Of a DNA stretch of 64,000 nucleotides, positions 1 through 7,822 are shown one piece after another. The position numbers and the translations under genes are program-made. Every line of letters starts with the position of its first letter. Position 1 is the first letter of the stretch. The notes below the pieces were generated by a model. It ran no database searches. It saw only the letters and a program-made list of their open reading frames with translations, and was not told the DNA's origin. Where the stretch lies: assembly GCA_018241665.1 (NCBI GenBank), contig JAFEDK010000007.1, positions 1 to 64,000 of the forward strand, read 5' to 3'. The DNA comes from Pseudomonadota bacterium. GTDB lineage: Bacteria; Pseudomonadota; Gammaproteobacteria; Burkholderiales; Rhodocyclaceae.

Positions 1-112
1 GACGAAATTCGGGGGGCAGCTCAGACCGTCCTCCATCCCACCCACATTCAACGTCCCTCAGCTGCACCTGGCCTCACACTCCCCAACCAACACCTTTCAC
101 CACCCCAAACTT

Positions 113-385
113 CTCCGTGCACCGGTGCACGAAGATCTTTGGAGCGTGCACGAAGACCTCACACCCGTGCTCGCTCAACGTGCACGGATGAACATTGAGC
201 GTGCACCGCTGTTACCTCTTCGTGCACGGCTGTGAGATCAACTCTCACGCGTGCACGAAGAGGTAACACGCCTGAAAGTTCTTCTCACACGCGCCAATGT
301 TGATCTCACGGCCGTGTTAGTTGAGTTCACACGCGCTGTATCTCTTGTTCACGCCGCCGTACATCAACTTCGCAGCGCTGTAGCA
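113..385. repeat. degenerate 21-bp tandem repeat array
   Basis: About a dozen degenerate units follow each other with a 21-bp period. The triplet CAC (or a one-base variant) recurs at 128, 149, 170 (CTC), 183, 204, 225, 246, 267, 286/288, 307, 328, 350 and 371 (CGC). The first half carries GTGCAC (at 117, 125, 146, 180, 201, 222 and 251); in the second half this decays to CACGCG-like words. Each unit joins a GC-rich part to a variable AT-richer part built from words such as GTTGA, ATCAAC and CTCTT. No convincing reading frame runs through it. Function is unknown. Confidence 0.7.
211..267. repeat. nested inverted repeat inside the array
   Basis: A 17-bp perfect inverted repeat has arms at 211-227 (GTTACCTCTTCGTGCAC) and 251-267. 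Inside it lies a second inverted pair, GTGAGA at 232-237 and TCTCAC at 243-248, around a 5-base loop. The whole could extrude as a cruciform or fold as a long hairpin in RNA. There is no T-run after it, so an intrinsic terminator is unlikely. Confidence 0.7.
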
Positions 386-391
386 CACCCC

Positions 392-435
392 TAGTCCCAT
401 CGGACGATGGTTGCGCCGTCCATCCCTAATAGGCT
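392..435 (+). promoter_or_regulatory. operator 1 and promoter of SDR-OYE-LuxR operon
   Basis: The 18-mer TAGTCCCATCGGACGATG (392-409) contains the palindrome GTCC-N4-GGAC. Twenty bases later comes a -10-like TAGGCT (430-435). The same arrangement recurs before nine other promoters in the window. The site is centred near -42.5 relative to the inferred start, a class II activator position. The inferred leader to the start codon at 552 is about 110 bases. Confidence 0.7.
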
Positions 436-551
436 GCGTCTCGCAGGCTGGGCCGGGGTGGGCTGGGCTTGTGCCGTCCGGGCGCGGCTTGAGCTTCCAA
501 TTACGCACCGTCCGTCGTCCGGGGCGGGTGGGCTGGTTCAGGAGACAGACA

Positions 552-1319
552 ATGGCTTTTCGCTTGCAGGACAAGGTCGCTTTCGTGACGGGGGGTGGTA
601 CGGGCATTGGCGCGGCAACCGCGATCCGCTTTGCGCAGGAGGGGGCGACGGTGGTGATCTGTGGTCGCCGCCGCGAGCCGCTGGATGCGGTGGTGGCGTC
701 CATCGTGGCGGCCGGTGGCAAGGCCGAGGCGGTGGTGGCGGACGTGAGCGACGAGGCGGGCTTTACCGCTGCGCTGGCCGATTGCGCGGCGCGCCACGGG
801 CGGCTCGACATCCTGGTGAACAATGCGATGGCCTATACCTGGGGCTCCATCGAGGAGACGTCCACCGCCGATTGGCACGCCAATTTCAGCACCTCGGTGG
901 ATGGCACTTTCTGGGGCACCCGCAGCGCGATGAAGCTGATGAAGGGGAAGGGCGGTTCGATCATCAATCTGTCGTCCATCTGCGGCACGCTGGGTACGCC
1001 GTGGATGTCCGGCTATTCCGCGGCCAAGGCGGCGGTGATCAATTTCTCCCGCGCGGCGGCGGCGGAGGGCGCGCCCCACGGTATCCGCGTGAATGTGGTG
1101 ATTCCGGCGGTGGTCGAGACGCCCGCCACGGCCGGCATGCTGGCCGACGAGGCTTCACGCAAGAACACCGAAAAGCTGATTCCCATGGGCCGCGTCGGGC
1201 AGCCGGACGAGCTGGCCAATGCGATCCTCTTCCTGGCCAGCGATGAGGCGTCCTACATCACCGGTGCGGCCTTGCCGGTGGATGGCGGGCGTTCGTCGGT
1301 GCTGGTGACGGCGCTGTAA
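552..1319 (+). CDS. SDR family oxidoreductase
   Basis: A 255-residue classical short-chain dehydrogenase/reductase. The N-terminal Rossmann motif is TGGGTGIG (about residues 12-19), followed by the NNA motif near residue 87, a catalytic serine in NLSSICG and the YSAAK catalytic pair. An upstream in-frame ATG at 411 is possible, but the ATG at 552 is preceded by AGGAGA at good spacing and gives the normal family length. It is the first gene after operator 1 and lies 16 bases before an old-yellow-enzyme homologue. The likely role is NAD(P)-dependent oxidation or reduction of a hydroxy/keto group on a steroid or an acyl-CoA intermediate; which one cannot be told from sequence. Confidence 0.9.
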   Translation: MAFRLQDKVAFVTGGGTGIGAATAIRFAQEGATVVICGRRREPLDAVVASIVAAGGKAEAVVADVSDEAGFTAALADCAARHGRLDILVNNAMAYTWGSIEETSTADWHANFSTSVDGTFWGTRSAMKLMKGKGGSIINLSSICGTLGTPWMSGYSAAKAAVINFSRAAAAEGAPHGIRVNVVIPAVVETPATAGMLADEASRKNTEKLIPMGRVGQPDELANAILFLASDEASYITGAALPVDGGRSSVLVTAL

Positions 1320-1335
1320 ACGGGGGAGCCTGCAG

Positions 1336-2433
1336 ATGGAACGTGCCAGCCTTGCCGCGCTCGCCGTGGCGCCCTTGTTCGAGCCCGTGCAGCTGGGCGA
1401 GCTGCGTCTCGCCAACCGCATCGTGATGGCGCCGATGACCCGCAACCGGGCGGATTCGGACGGCGTGCCCGGCGATCTGATGGTCGAGCACTACGCGGCC
1501 CGCGCGGCGGCGGGCCTGATCGTTGCCGAAGGCTGCTGGCCGAGCGTGACCGGCCAGGCCTACTGCCGGCAGCCGGGCATCGAGACAGCCGCCCAGGTGG
1601 CCGGCTGGCGGCGCGTGACGGATGCAGTGCATGCCCGCGGCGGCCGCATCGTGCTGCAGCTGATGCACGCTGGCCGCATCGGTAGCCGGCACATCAAGCC
1701 GGCAGGGGTCGATACGGTGGCCCCGTCCGCCGTGCAGGCGTCCGGCGAGATCTACACCGACAGCGCCGGCATGCAGCCCTTCGACCTGCCGCGCGCGCTG
1801 GAGACCGACGAGGTGGCCGCGGTGGTGGAGGAATTCCGCCGCGCCGCGCTGAATGCCATCGAGGCGGGCTTCGACGGCGTGGAGCTGCACTGCACCAGCG
1901 GCTACCTGCCGATGCAGTTCATGTGCTCGGGCACCAATACCCGCACGGACCAATATGGCGGCAGCGCCGCCAACCGGGTGCGCTTCGCGGTGGCGTGCCT
2001 GCAGGCCATGGCGGCAGCGGTGGGCGCCGGGCGGGTGGGCTTCCGCATCAATCCGGGCAACACCTACAACGACACCCGCGACGAGGATTCCGCCGCCACC
2101 CACGCGGAGCTGCTGCGCCAGGCCAATCCCCTGGGGCTGGCCTACGCCCACGTGATGCGCGCGCCGGCGGACGTGCCGGGGCTGGACGCCTTCGCGCTGG
2201 CGCGGGCCAATTTCGACGGGCCGCTGATCCTCAACGACGGTTTCGATGCGCCGTCTGCCGCCGCGGCGCTGGAGGCCGGCGCCGGCGAGGCGGTGTCCTT
2301 CGCGCGGCATTTCATCGCCAATCCGGATCTGGTGGCGCGCCTGCGCGACGGGCTGGATCTGGCCCGTTTCGACCGGCGCACGCTGTACACCGCCGGCGCG
2401 GCGGGCTACAACGACTACCCGGCCGTGGCCTGA
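1336..2433 (+). CDS. old yellow enzyme family flavin oxidoreductase
   Basis: A 365-residue protein with the FMN-binding TIM barrel of the OYE/NemA family: APMTRNR near residue 32, LQLMHAGR near 107, the active-site strand ELHCTSGYL (183-191) and TDQYGGS. These enzymes reduce the C=C bond of enones with NAD(P)H. H185 and Y190 align with the substrate-binding His and the catalytic Tyr, but the usual second ligand (Asn or His) is Ser188. It sits between an SDR and a LuxR regulator in operon 1. A role in reducing an unsaturated keto-steroid is plausible but inferred. Confidence 0.9.
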   Translation: MERASLAALAVAPLFEPVQLGELRLANRIVMAPMTRNRADSDGVPGDLMVEHYAARAAAGLIVAEGCWPSVTGQAYCRQPGIETAAQVAGWRRVTDAVHARGGRIVLQLMHAGRIGSRHIKPAGVDTVAPSAVQASGEIYTDSAGMQPFDLPRALETDEVAAVVEEFRRAALNAIEAGFDGVELHCTSGYLPMQFMCSGTNTRTDQYGGSAANRVRFAVACLQAMAAAVGAGRVGFRINPGNTYNDTRDEDSAATHAELLRQANPLGLAYAHVMRAPADVPGLDAFALARANFDGPLILNDGFDAPSAAAALEAGAGEAVSFARHFIANPDLVARLRDGLDLARFDRRTLYTAGAAGYNDYPAVA

Positions 2434-2475
2434 CGGCGGCGGGGGCGTGGCGATGCCAATCACGGAGACGCAGGA

Positions 2476-3621
2476 ATGGCGACGATAGACCTCGACGTGG
2501 TGGACTACGACCGGCTGGTGGCGGCCCTCTACGCAGCGGCGCTGGACAGCAAGCGCTGGGGGCTGGCACTGAGCCAGTTCCAGCAGATTTTCGGGGCCAA
2601 CTATGTGACGTTGATCCTGCGCATGCCGGAGTATTCCGACACGGGGCTGATGATCGCCGTCGGCGACGCGGAGGGCGTGAACAGCGGGGAGCTGAGCTAC
2701 ATGGCCTACCCGTATGCGTCCACGCCCTTTGTGGACATGCCCGCCGACCGGGTGTTTACGGTGGACGACGTGATGCGCGAGCCGGAGTGGCGCGGCAGTG
2801 CCTATTACCGGGACTGGTGCATGAACCATGACGTGTTTCATGTGATGGGCGCCGACATCTCCATGCCGGACGCGGGGCGCCTGCGCTTCCGCATCACCCG
2901 GCCGGAGAGCGCGCCGCGTTTCTCGGCGACGGAAAAGGCGCGCTGCGAGGCCTTGCTGCCGCATTTGCGGCAGGCGCTGCTGATCAACAACAAGCTCGGC
3001 CGCCGCGAGCACATCGGCGCGCTCTACGCGCGGGCCATGGGCCGGCTGGCAGTGGGCACGGTGGTGCTCGACGAGAGCGGCCAGATCATCGAGCAGAACC
3101 TGGCCGCCCGCGAGGTGCTGGCCCGCGCCGATGGCCTGAAGGTGGTGGGCAACCGCCTGGAGGCGTCCTACCCGAGCATCAACCGGGAGCTGCAGCAGCT
3201 GATCCGCAAGGTGCTCACCCACCGGGGCGCGGCCGGCGCGAGCCTTGCCGAGGCGATGTCGGTGTCGCGCCCGTCCGGCCAGCACAGCCTGGGGCTGGTG
3301 GTGGAGTCGGTGGTGTCGGCGGAGTGGGCCGAAGGGCGCGGCCAGCCGGCCGCGGTGGTGTACATCCGCGACGCGGCGGGCAAGTCGATGACCAGCATCA
3401 CCGCGGCCAAGCAGCTGTTCAACCTGACGCCGTCCGAAACCGCGCTGGCGATGGAGCTGGCCAACGGCCTGTCGCTGGAAGAGGCGGCGGAGGCCCTCGA
3501 CATCCGCCGCAACACGGCCCGCGCCCACCTGCGCTCGATCTTCTCCAAGACCGGGGTGCGCCGGCAGACGGAGCTGGTGCGCATCATGCTCAACAGCGTG
3601 GCGGCGCTCAGTGGGCGCTGA
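2476..3621 (+). CDS. LuxR-type transcriptional regulator (LuxR1)
   Basis: A 381-residue protein with a long N-terminal region of unrecognised fold and a C-terminal GerE/LuxR helix-turn-helix (about 311-378). The HTH contains LTPSETALAMELANG and the recognition helix RRNTARAHLRSIF. There is no response-regulator receiver or autoinducer-type domain that I recognise. Similar architecture occurs in regulators of steroid catabolism such as TeiR of Comamonas. It is the third gene after operator 1, so it would be autoregulated if it binds that operator. The second regulator in the window (60962-62104) shares the architecture and a closely similar HTH. Binding to the repeated GTCC-N4-GGAC site is inferred. 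Confidence 0.88.
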   Translation: MATIDLDVVDYDRLVAALYAAALDSKRWGLALSQFQQIFGANYVTLILRMPEYSDTGLMIAVGDAEGVNSGELSYMAYPYASTPFVDMPADRVFTVDDVMREPEWRGSAYYRDWCMNHDVFHVMGADISMPDAGRLRFRITRPESAPRFSATEKARCEALLPHLRQALLINNKLGRREHIGALYARAMGRLAVGTVVLDESGQIIEQNLAAREVLARADGLKVVGNRLEASYPSINRELQQLIRKVLTHRGAAGASLAEAMSVSRPSGQHSLGLVVESVVSAEWAEGRGQPAAVVYIRDAAGKSMTSITAAKQLFNLTPSETALAMELANGLSLEEAAEALDIRRNTARAHLRSIFSKTGVRRQTELVRIMLNSVAALSGR

Positions 3622-3663
3622 CGTTTGTCCTTAAAACTGCACGTGACCGCGGCCTCTGCTGCC

Positions 3664-3749
3664 GTAGGGGCGAACTTGTTCGCCCGTCACGGGCAAAAAT
3701 GGGGAAACATCCATTGATCGCCGCCTCGGGCGAATGAATTCGCCCCTAC
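3664..3749. repeat. REP/BIME-like pair of inverted palindromes
   Basis: Two related hairpins face each other. GGGCGAAC-TT-GTTCGCCC is at 3668-3685, preceded by GTAG. GGGCGAAT-GA-ATTCGCCC is at 3728-3745, followed by CTAC. The outer ends GTAGGGG and CCCCTAC are themselves inverted. This is the layout of a bacterial interspersed mosaic element lying between the ends of two converging genes. It may affect transcript termination or stability. Confidence 0.7.
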
Positions 3750-3797
3750 ATTCAAGGGCTTTGGCGCCTTCGGCTCCGGCCGATGAGACCTACTTGC

Positions 3798-3825
3798 GCG
3801 GCACCGGGAAGCCTTCCGGTGCCGC
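3798..3825. terminator. possible terminator hairpin between converging genes
   Basis: GCGGCACCGG (3798-3807) pairs with CCGGTGCCGC (3816-3825) around an 8-base loop. It lies ten bases past the stop of the minus-strand SDR and about 180 bases past the LuxR1 stop. The plus side is followed by the moderately T-rich GTTGTCGTTTC; the minus side has no T-run. Confidence 0.45.
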
Positions 3826-3834
3826 GTTGTCGTT

Positions 3835-4695
3835 TCAGGCGGCGCTGGCGGCGGGTTCTGCGCTGCGCCAGTCGGCCACGATGCCGTGTTCCAGCGCGAA
3901 GGGCTGGGCGTGGATGGTGCGTTTCTGGAAGCGCGGGGCCTCCGCTGCGGTGGCGAGCCACAGCATCACGGCGGCGGGCACCTCGGGCGGCGCGGCGCCG
4001 TTGCGCAGGGCCAGCACGCCCTTGTCGCCGATGGTGGCCTTGAGCGCCTCGGTGGTGACGACGCCCGGATTGACGGTGTAGGCCTGGATGCCCTCGTCAC
4101 CCAGCTCGGTGGCGAGGATGCCGGACAGGCGCGACACGGCGGCCTTGCCGGCGCCGTAGGCGTAGCCCCAGCCACCGCGCCCGGCGGCCACCGGCGGATC
4201 GCTCTCGCCGGCGCCGGAGGTGACGTTGATGACCACGCCGCCGCCCTGGGCCTGCATGCCGGCGACGATGGCGCGGGTGAGCAGGAAGGGGGCCATCACA
4301 TAACCCTGGAAGACGCGCTTGAGGGTGGCGGGCTCCAGCTCCATGAAGGGCAGGTTGAGGTCGCTGCCCTGGTAGATGGCGTTGTTCACCAGCACGTCCA
4401 CCCGCTCGAAGGCGCGCAGCACCACGTCGGCGGCTGAGAGCACCGAGGTGTCGTCGAGCAGGTCCATGCGCACTTCGCGCACCTGGCGGCCGAGGGCGCG
4501 GATTTCCGCGGCAACGGATTCGAGGCTGCCGGGCAGGGCGCTGCCGTCCGGGCGGCGCAGGGCGTGGGAATGGGCTTCGCCTTCGCGCAGGGTGCGCGCG
4601 CTGATCGCCACGTCGTAGCCGGCGCGGGCGAAGGCGAGGGCCGTCTCGCGGCCGATGCCGCGGCTGGCACCGGTGATGAAAGCCACTTTGTTCAT
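3835..4695 (-). CDS. SDR family oxidoreductase
   Basis: A 286-residue short-chain dehydrogenase. TGASRGIG sits at residues 9-16, the NNAI motif near 109, VTSGAG with the catalytic Ser near 160 and YGAGK as the Tyr-Lys pair. An insertion after the second beta strand (REGEAHSHALRRPDG) makes it longer than the usual 250 residues. The start is supported by AGGAGA upstream of the ATG. It is transcribed alone, divergently from the 4826 operon, from a promoter sharing operator 2. Substrate unknown; co-regulation with steroid genes is inferred. Confidence 0.88.
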   Translation of the reverse strand: MNKVAFITGASRGIGRETALAFARAGYDVAISARTLREGEAHSHALRRPDGSALPGSLESVAAEIRALGRQVREVRMDLLDDTSVLSAADVVLRAFERVDVLVNNAIYQGSDLNLPFMELEPATLKRVFQGYVMAPFLLTRAIVAGMQAQGGGVVINVTSGAGESDPPVAAGRGGWGYAYGAGKAAVSRLSGILATELGDEGIQAYTVNPGVVTTEALKATIGDKGVLALRNGAAPPEVPAAVMLWLATAAEAPRFQKRTIHAQPFALEHGIVADWRSAEPAASAA

Positions 4696-4725
4696 GGGGT
4701 TCTCCTGAATGGATTGGGCGCTGCC

Positions 4726-4797
4726 AGTCTAGGGAGGGGGCGCGGTGCGCCCATCGTCCGTACGGACGACGAGGGCCGGGCGGGCTCTCCCTAGACT
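4726..4797. promoter_or_regulatory. operator 2, shared by two symmetric divergent promoters
   Basis: The centre is the palindrome TCGTCCGTACGGACGA (4754-4769), the best-matching operator in the window. On each side, 20 bases beyond the 18-mer, stands the identical -10-like TAGACT: 4792-4797 on plus and 4726-4731 on minus. The flanks CAGTCTAGGGAG and CTCCCTAGACTG mirror each other. Inferred leaders are only about 22-24 bases in both directions. Confidence 0.78.
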
Positions 4798-4825
4798 GCG
4801 TTCCAAGATCAAACGCAGGAGAACG

Positions 4826-5620
4826 ATGATGGCGGGTCCCGTAGCGCCGCAGGCGGCATTCGATTACCGGGGCAAGGTGGTGCTGGTGACCGGCGGCACC
4901 AAGGGCGTCGGCGCGGGCATTGCCCGCTCCTTCCTGGCGGCCGGCGCCCATGTGGTGGTGTGCGGGCGCAATGCGCCGGAGAGCCTGCCCGCGGGGGGCG
5001 ACGCGGTGGCGGAGTTCATCCCGGCGGACGTGCGCGCGGCGGAATCCCTCGACGCGCTGTTCGCGGCGATCCGTGAGCGCCACGGCCGCCTCGACGTGCT
5101 CATCAACAATGCCGGCGGCGCGCCCTTCGCGCTGGCCGACAAGGCTTCGCCGCGTTTCCACGAGGGGATCATCCGCCTCAACCTGATTGCGCCCCTCAAC
5201 GTGGCCCAGCAGGCCAACGCCCTGATGCAGGACGGGGAGGGCGGCACCATCGTCTTCATCGGCAGCATCAGTGCGCTGCGTGCCTCGCCGGGCACGGCGG
5301 CCTACGGCGCGGCCAAGGCGGGCGTGCTGTCCCTGGCCAAGTCGCTGGCGGTGGAGTGGGCGCCGAAGGTGCGCGTGGTGGCGATCAGCCCGGGCCTGGT
5401 GCACACCGAGCAGTCGCACCTGCACTACGGGGACGATGCCGGCATTGCCGCCGTGGCAGCGACGATTCCGGCCGGCCGCCTGGCCAGCCCTGAAGACATC
5501 GGCAACGCCTGCCTCTTCATCGCCTCGCCGCTGGCCAGCTACGCGGGCGGCAGCAACCTGCTGCTCGACGGCGGCGGCGAGCGGCCGGCTTTCCTCGCGG
5601 CGACGGCCGCCCACAACTGA
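4826..5620 (+). CDS. SDR family oxidoreductase
   Basis: A 264-residue classical SDR. TGGTKGVG is the cofactor loop, NNAGG the structural motif, IGSIS carries the catalytic serine and YGAAK is the active-site pair. The ATG at 4826 follows GCAGGAGAACG and lies just after the inferred transcription start; a longer frame from 4745 would run through the promoter. It is the first gene of a long operon with the side-chain module. A hydroxyacyl-CoA or hydroxysteroid dehydrogenase role fits the context but the substrate is not readable from sequence. Confidence 0.88.
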   Translation: MMAGPVAPQAAFDYRGKVVLVTGGTKGVGAGIARSFLAAGAHVVVCGRNAPESLPAGGDAVAEFIPADVRAAESLDALFAAIRERHGRLDVLINNAGGAPFALADKASPRFHEGIIRLNLIAPLNVAQQANALMQDGEGGTIVFIGSISALRASPGTAAYGAAKAGVLSLAKSLAVEWAPKVRVVAISPGLVHTEQSHLHYGDDAGIAAVAATIPAGRLASPEDIGNACLFIASPLASYAGGSNLLLDGGGERPAFLAATAAHN

Positions 5621-5695
5621 ATACGCCGGATGCCGCGTCCATTGCCCTCGGCTGCGGACGCGCCGGCACACCCTCAACACGAGCAGGAGACGAAC

Positions 5696-6676
5696 TTGGC
5701 TGAACAGGAATGGATGTCCGAAGTGCGTGCCAAGGTGGGTCGCGAGTACGGTCGCGTCTACGCCTGGGACGAAGTCAATGCACCGATGATCCGGCAATGG
5801 TGCGAGGTGATGGGGGTCGATAACCCCCTCTACACCGACCCGGCCTTCGCCGCGACCACCGAGCACGGCGGCATCGTGGCACCGCCGGCGATGCTGCAGG
5901 CCTGGTGCCTCGAAGGCCTGCACATGAACAACTACCCGCCGGGCTCCACCAGCGAGAACCCCTACGAGGTGCTCAAGCTGATGGAGGCCCATGGCTACGG
6001 CTCGGTGGTGGCGGTCAATTCCGACCTGAGCTTCGAGCGCTACGTGAAGCCGGGCGAGCGCCTGTACTACACCACCCGCCTCGACGCGGTGGGCGAGGAG
6101 AAGACCACCGCGCTCGGCACTGGCTACTTCGTGACCCTGGTGATGAGCTTCTTCTCCGAGAAGCCGGCGGGGGACGAAAAGGTCGGCTCGCTGCTGTTCC
6201 GGGTCTTCAAGTTCCGGCCGGCCAACCCGGTCAAGCCGGCGAAGGAGGGCGACGCTGCACCGGCCGTGCCGAAGTACAAGCGCGCCAAGCCCGGCATCAG
6301 CGACGACACCCGCTTCTTCTGGGACGGCTGCAAGGCCGGCAAGCTGCTGATCCAGCGCTGCACCGGCTGCGGCACCCTGCGCCATCCGCCGGGACCGGTG
6401 TGCGTGAAGTGCCATTCCTTCGAGTGGGACAGCGTGGAGGTGGCCGGCACCGGCGCGATCCATTCCTTCGTGGTGATGCACTACCCGGAGGTGCCGCCCT
6501 TCGACTACCCGAACCCCATCGGCCTCATCGACCTGGACGAGGGCGTGCGCCTGGTGGCCGGCCTGGTTGGCGTGAAGCGCGACGAGATCCGCATCGGCCA
6601 GCGGGTGAAGGTGGAGTTCAACAGCTTCGACGACGGGGAGCTGACGCTGCCCCAGTTCCGTCCCGTCGAGCCCTGA
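5696..6676 (+). CDS. MaoC-DUF35 fusion, ChsH2-like hydratase/aldolase subunit
   Basis: A 326-residue two-domain protein. Residues 1-175 form a MaoC hotdog fold. Residues 200-326 form a DUF35 module with a zinc ribbon (C222, C225, C236, C239) and an OB-fold. This is the order of mycobacterial ChsH2, which pairs with ChsH1 to hydrate the steroid side-chain enoyl-CoA and lends its DUF35 domain to the aldolase Ltp2. The hydratase motif reads VDNPLYTDP, with Tyr46 where a catalytic His is expected. That matches an inactive partner half. I chose the TTG at 5696, seven bases after AGGAGA; ATG 5714 is the alternative. Its ChsH1-like and Ltp2-like partners are nearby at 7794 and 8232. Confidence 0.88.
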   Translation: MAEQEWMSEVRAKVGREYGRVYAWDEVNAPMIRQWCEVMGVDNPLYTDPAFAATTEHGGIVAPPAMLQAWCLEGLHMNNYPPGSTSENPYEVLKLMEAHGYGSVVAVNSDLSFERYVKPGERLYYTTRLDAVGEEKTTALGTGYFVTLVMSFFSEKPAGDEKVGSLLFRVFKFRPANPVKPAKEGDAAPAVPKYKRAKPGISDDTRFFWDGCKAGKLLIQRCTGCGTLRHPPGPVCVKCHSFEWDSVEVAGTGAIHSFVVMHYPEVPPFDYPNPIGLIDLDEGVRLVAGLVGVKRDEIRIGQRVKVEFNSFDDGELTLPQFRPVEP

Positions 6677-6685
6677 GGAGCCGCC

Positions 6686-7822
6686 ATGGACTTTCAACTG
6701 AACGAGGACCAGCGCGCCATCGCCGACATGGCCGGCGGACTGTTCGCCGACTTCTGCACCGACGAGCGGATGCGCGCCTTCGACACCGCCGGCCAGCCAT
6801 TCATGGCCGATCTGTGGGGTCAGTGCGTGGAGACCGGCCTGCATGGGCTGGCGATTCCCGAAGAGGCCGGCGGCCTCGGCCTCGGCATGACCGAGCTGAT
6901 GCTGGTGCTGGAAGCCCAGGGCCGCGCGCTGGCGCCGGTGCCCCTGTGGCGGCATCAGCTGGCCGCGGCCACGCTGGCGCGCTTCGGCGGCGCGCCGGGT
7001 GTCGAAACGGCCCAGGCGGCGGCGTCCAACAGCCTGCTGGTGACGCTGGCGCTGGACGGCTTGGCGTCGTCCCGCCCGGTAGGCCTGCGGCTGTCCCGCA
7101 GCGGTGACGCTTTCCGCCTCGACGGGGTGGCCAGCGTGGTGCCGCTGGGCGCCGAGGTCTGCCGTGCGCTGCTGCTTGCGCAGGGTGAGGCGGGCGTGTG
7201 CCTGGTGAGCGTGGATCTGCGCGCGCCGGCCGGTATCGACAAGGTTTCGGGCGTGTTCACCCACGGCGAGCCGGTGGCCGATCTGCGCTTCGACGGCTTT
7301 CAAGTCGGCGCCGACGCGGTGTTGCCGCCGGCTGCGCTGGCCTGGCTGGAGCCGCGCGCCATCGCCGCGCTGGCGGCGCTGCAACTGGGCGTCAGCACGG
7401 AGCAGGTGCGCCGCACGGTGGGCTATGTGAGCGAGCGGCGCCAGTTCGACCGGGCCATCGGCAGCTTCCAGGCGGTGCAGATGAGCCTCGCCGATGCGCA
7501 CATCGCCATCGAGGCGCTGCGTTCGGCCCTGTGGCAGCTCGTCTATCGCCTCGACACCGGCCTGCCGACGGCGCCGGAAGCCCTGGCCACGCGCTACCTC
7601 GCCTGCGAGACCGGCCATTCGGTCGGCCACAAGGCGCAGCACGTGCATGGGGGCATCGGCGTCGACCTGACCTACCCGATCCACCGCTACCTGTACTGGA
7701 GCCGCGCGCTGGGCCTGGCCCTCGGCGGCCCGGCCGCGACCCTCGAACGCCTTGGCGACTGGCTCGCCGACAACGACACGCTGGGATGGAAATATGACCT
7801 CGAAGAAAACCCGACGCTTTGA
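6686..7822 (+). CDS. acyl-CoA dehydrogenase, R-QF type subunit
   Basis: A 378-residue acyl-CoA dehydrogenase. The C-terminal helical domain carries RRQFDRAIGSFQ (near 250) and HVHGGIGVD (near 322). The mid-domain flavin loop SEPxAGSD of ordinary family members is missing. This pattern marks one half of the heteromeric (alpha2beta2) steroid dehydrogenases such as ChsE1-ChsE2. The likely partner is the 9420 gene, which has the complementary motif. The likely reaction is alpha,beta-dehydrogenation of a steroid side-chain CoA ester. Its 3' end overlaps the next gene by 29 bases. Confidence 0.87.
   Translation: MDFQLNEDQRAIADMAGGLFADFCTDERMRAFDTAGQPFMADLWGQCVETGLHGLAIPEEAGGLGLGMTELMLVLEAQGRALAPVPLWRHQLAAATLARFGGAPGVETAQAAASNSLLVTLALDGLASSRPVGLRLSRSGDAFRLDGVASVVPLGAEVCRALLLAQGEAGVCLVSVDLRAPAGIDKVSGVFTHGEPVADLRFDGFQVGADAVLPPAALAWLEPRAIAALAALQLGVSTEQVRRTVGYVSERRQFDRAIGSFQAVQMSLADAHIAIEALRSALWQLVYRLDTGLPTAPEALATRYLACETGHSVGHKAQHVHGGIGVDLTYPIHRYLYWSRALGLALGGPAATLERLGDWLADNDTLGWKYDLEENPTL

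Noticed and set aside
113-385. CRISPR array
   Set aside because: The 21-bp units are degenerate throughout, without unique spacers of constant length, and no cas gene is present.
1258-3528. Long minus-strand frame opposite the OYE and LuxR1 genes
   Set aside because: Same shadow effect; low-complexity product and no ribosome binding site.
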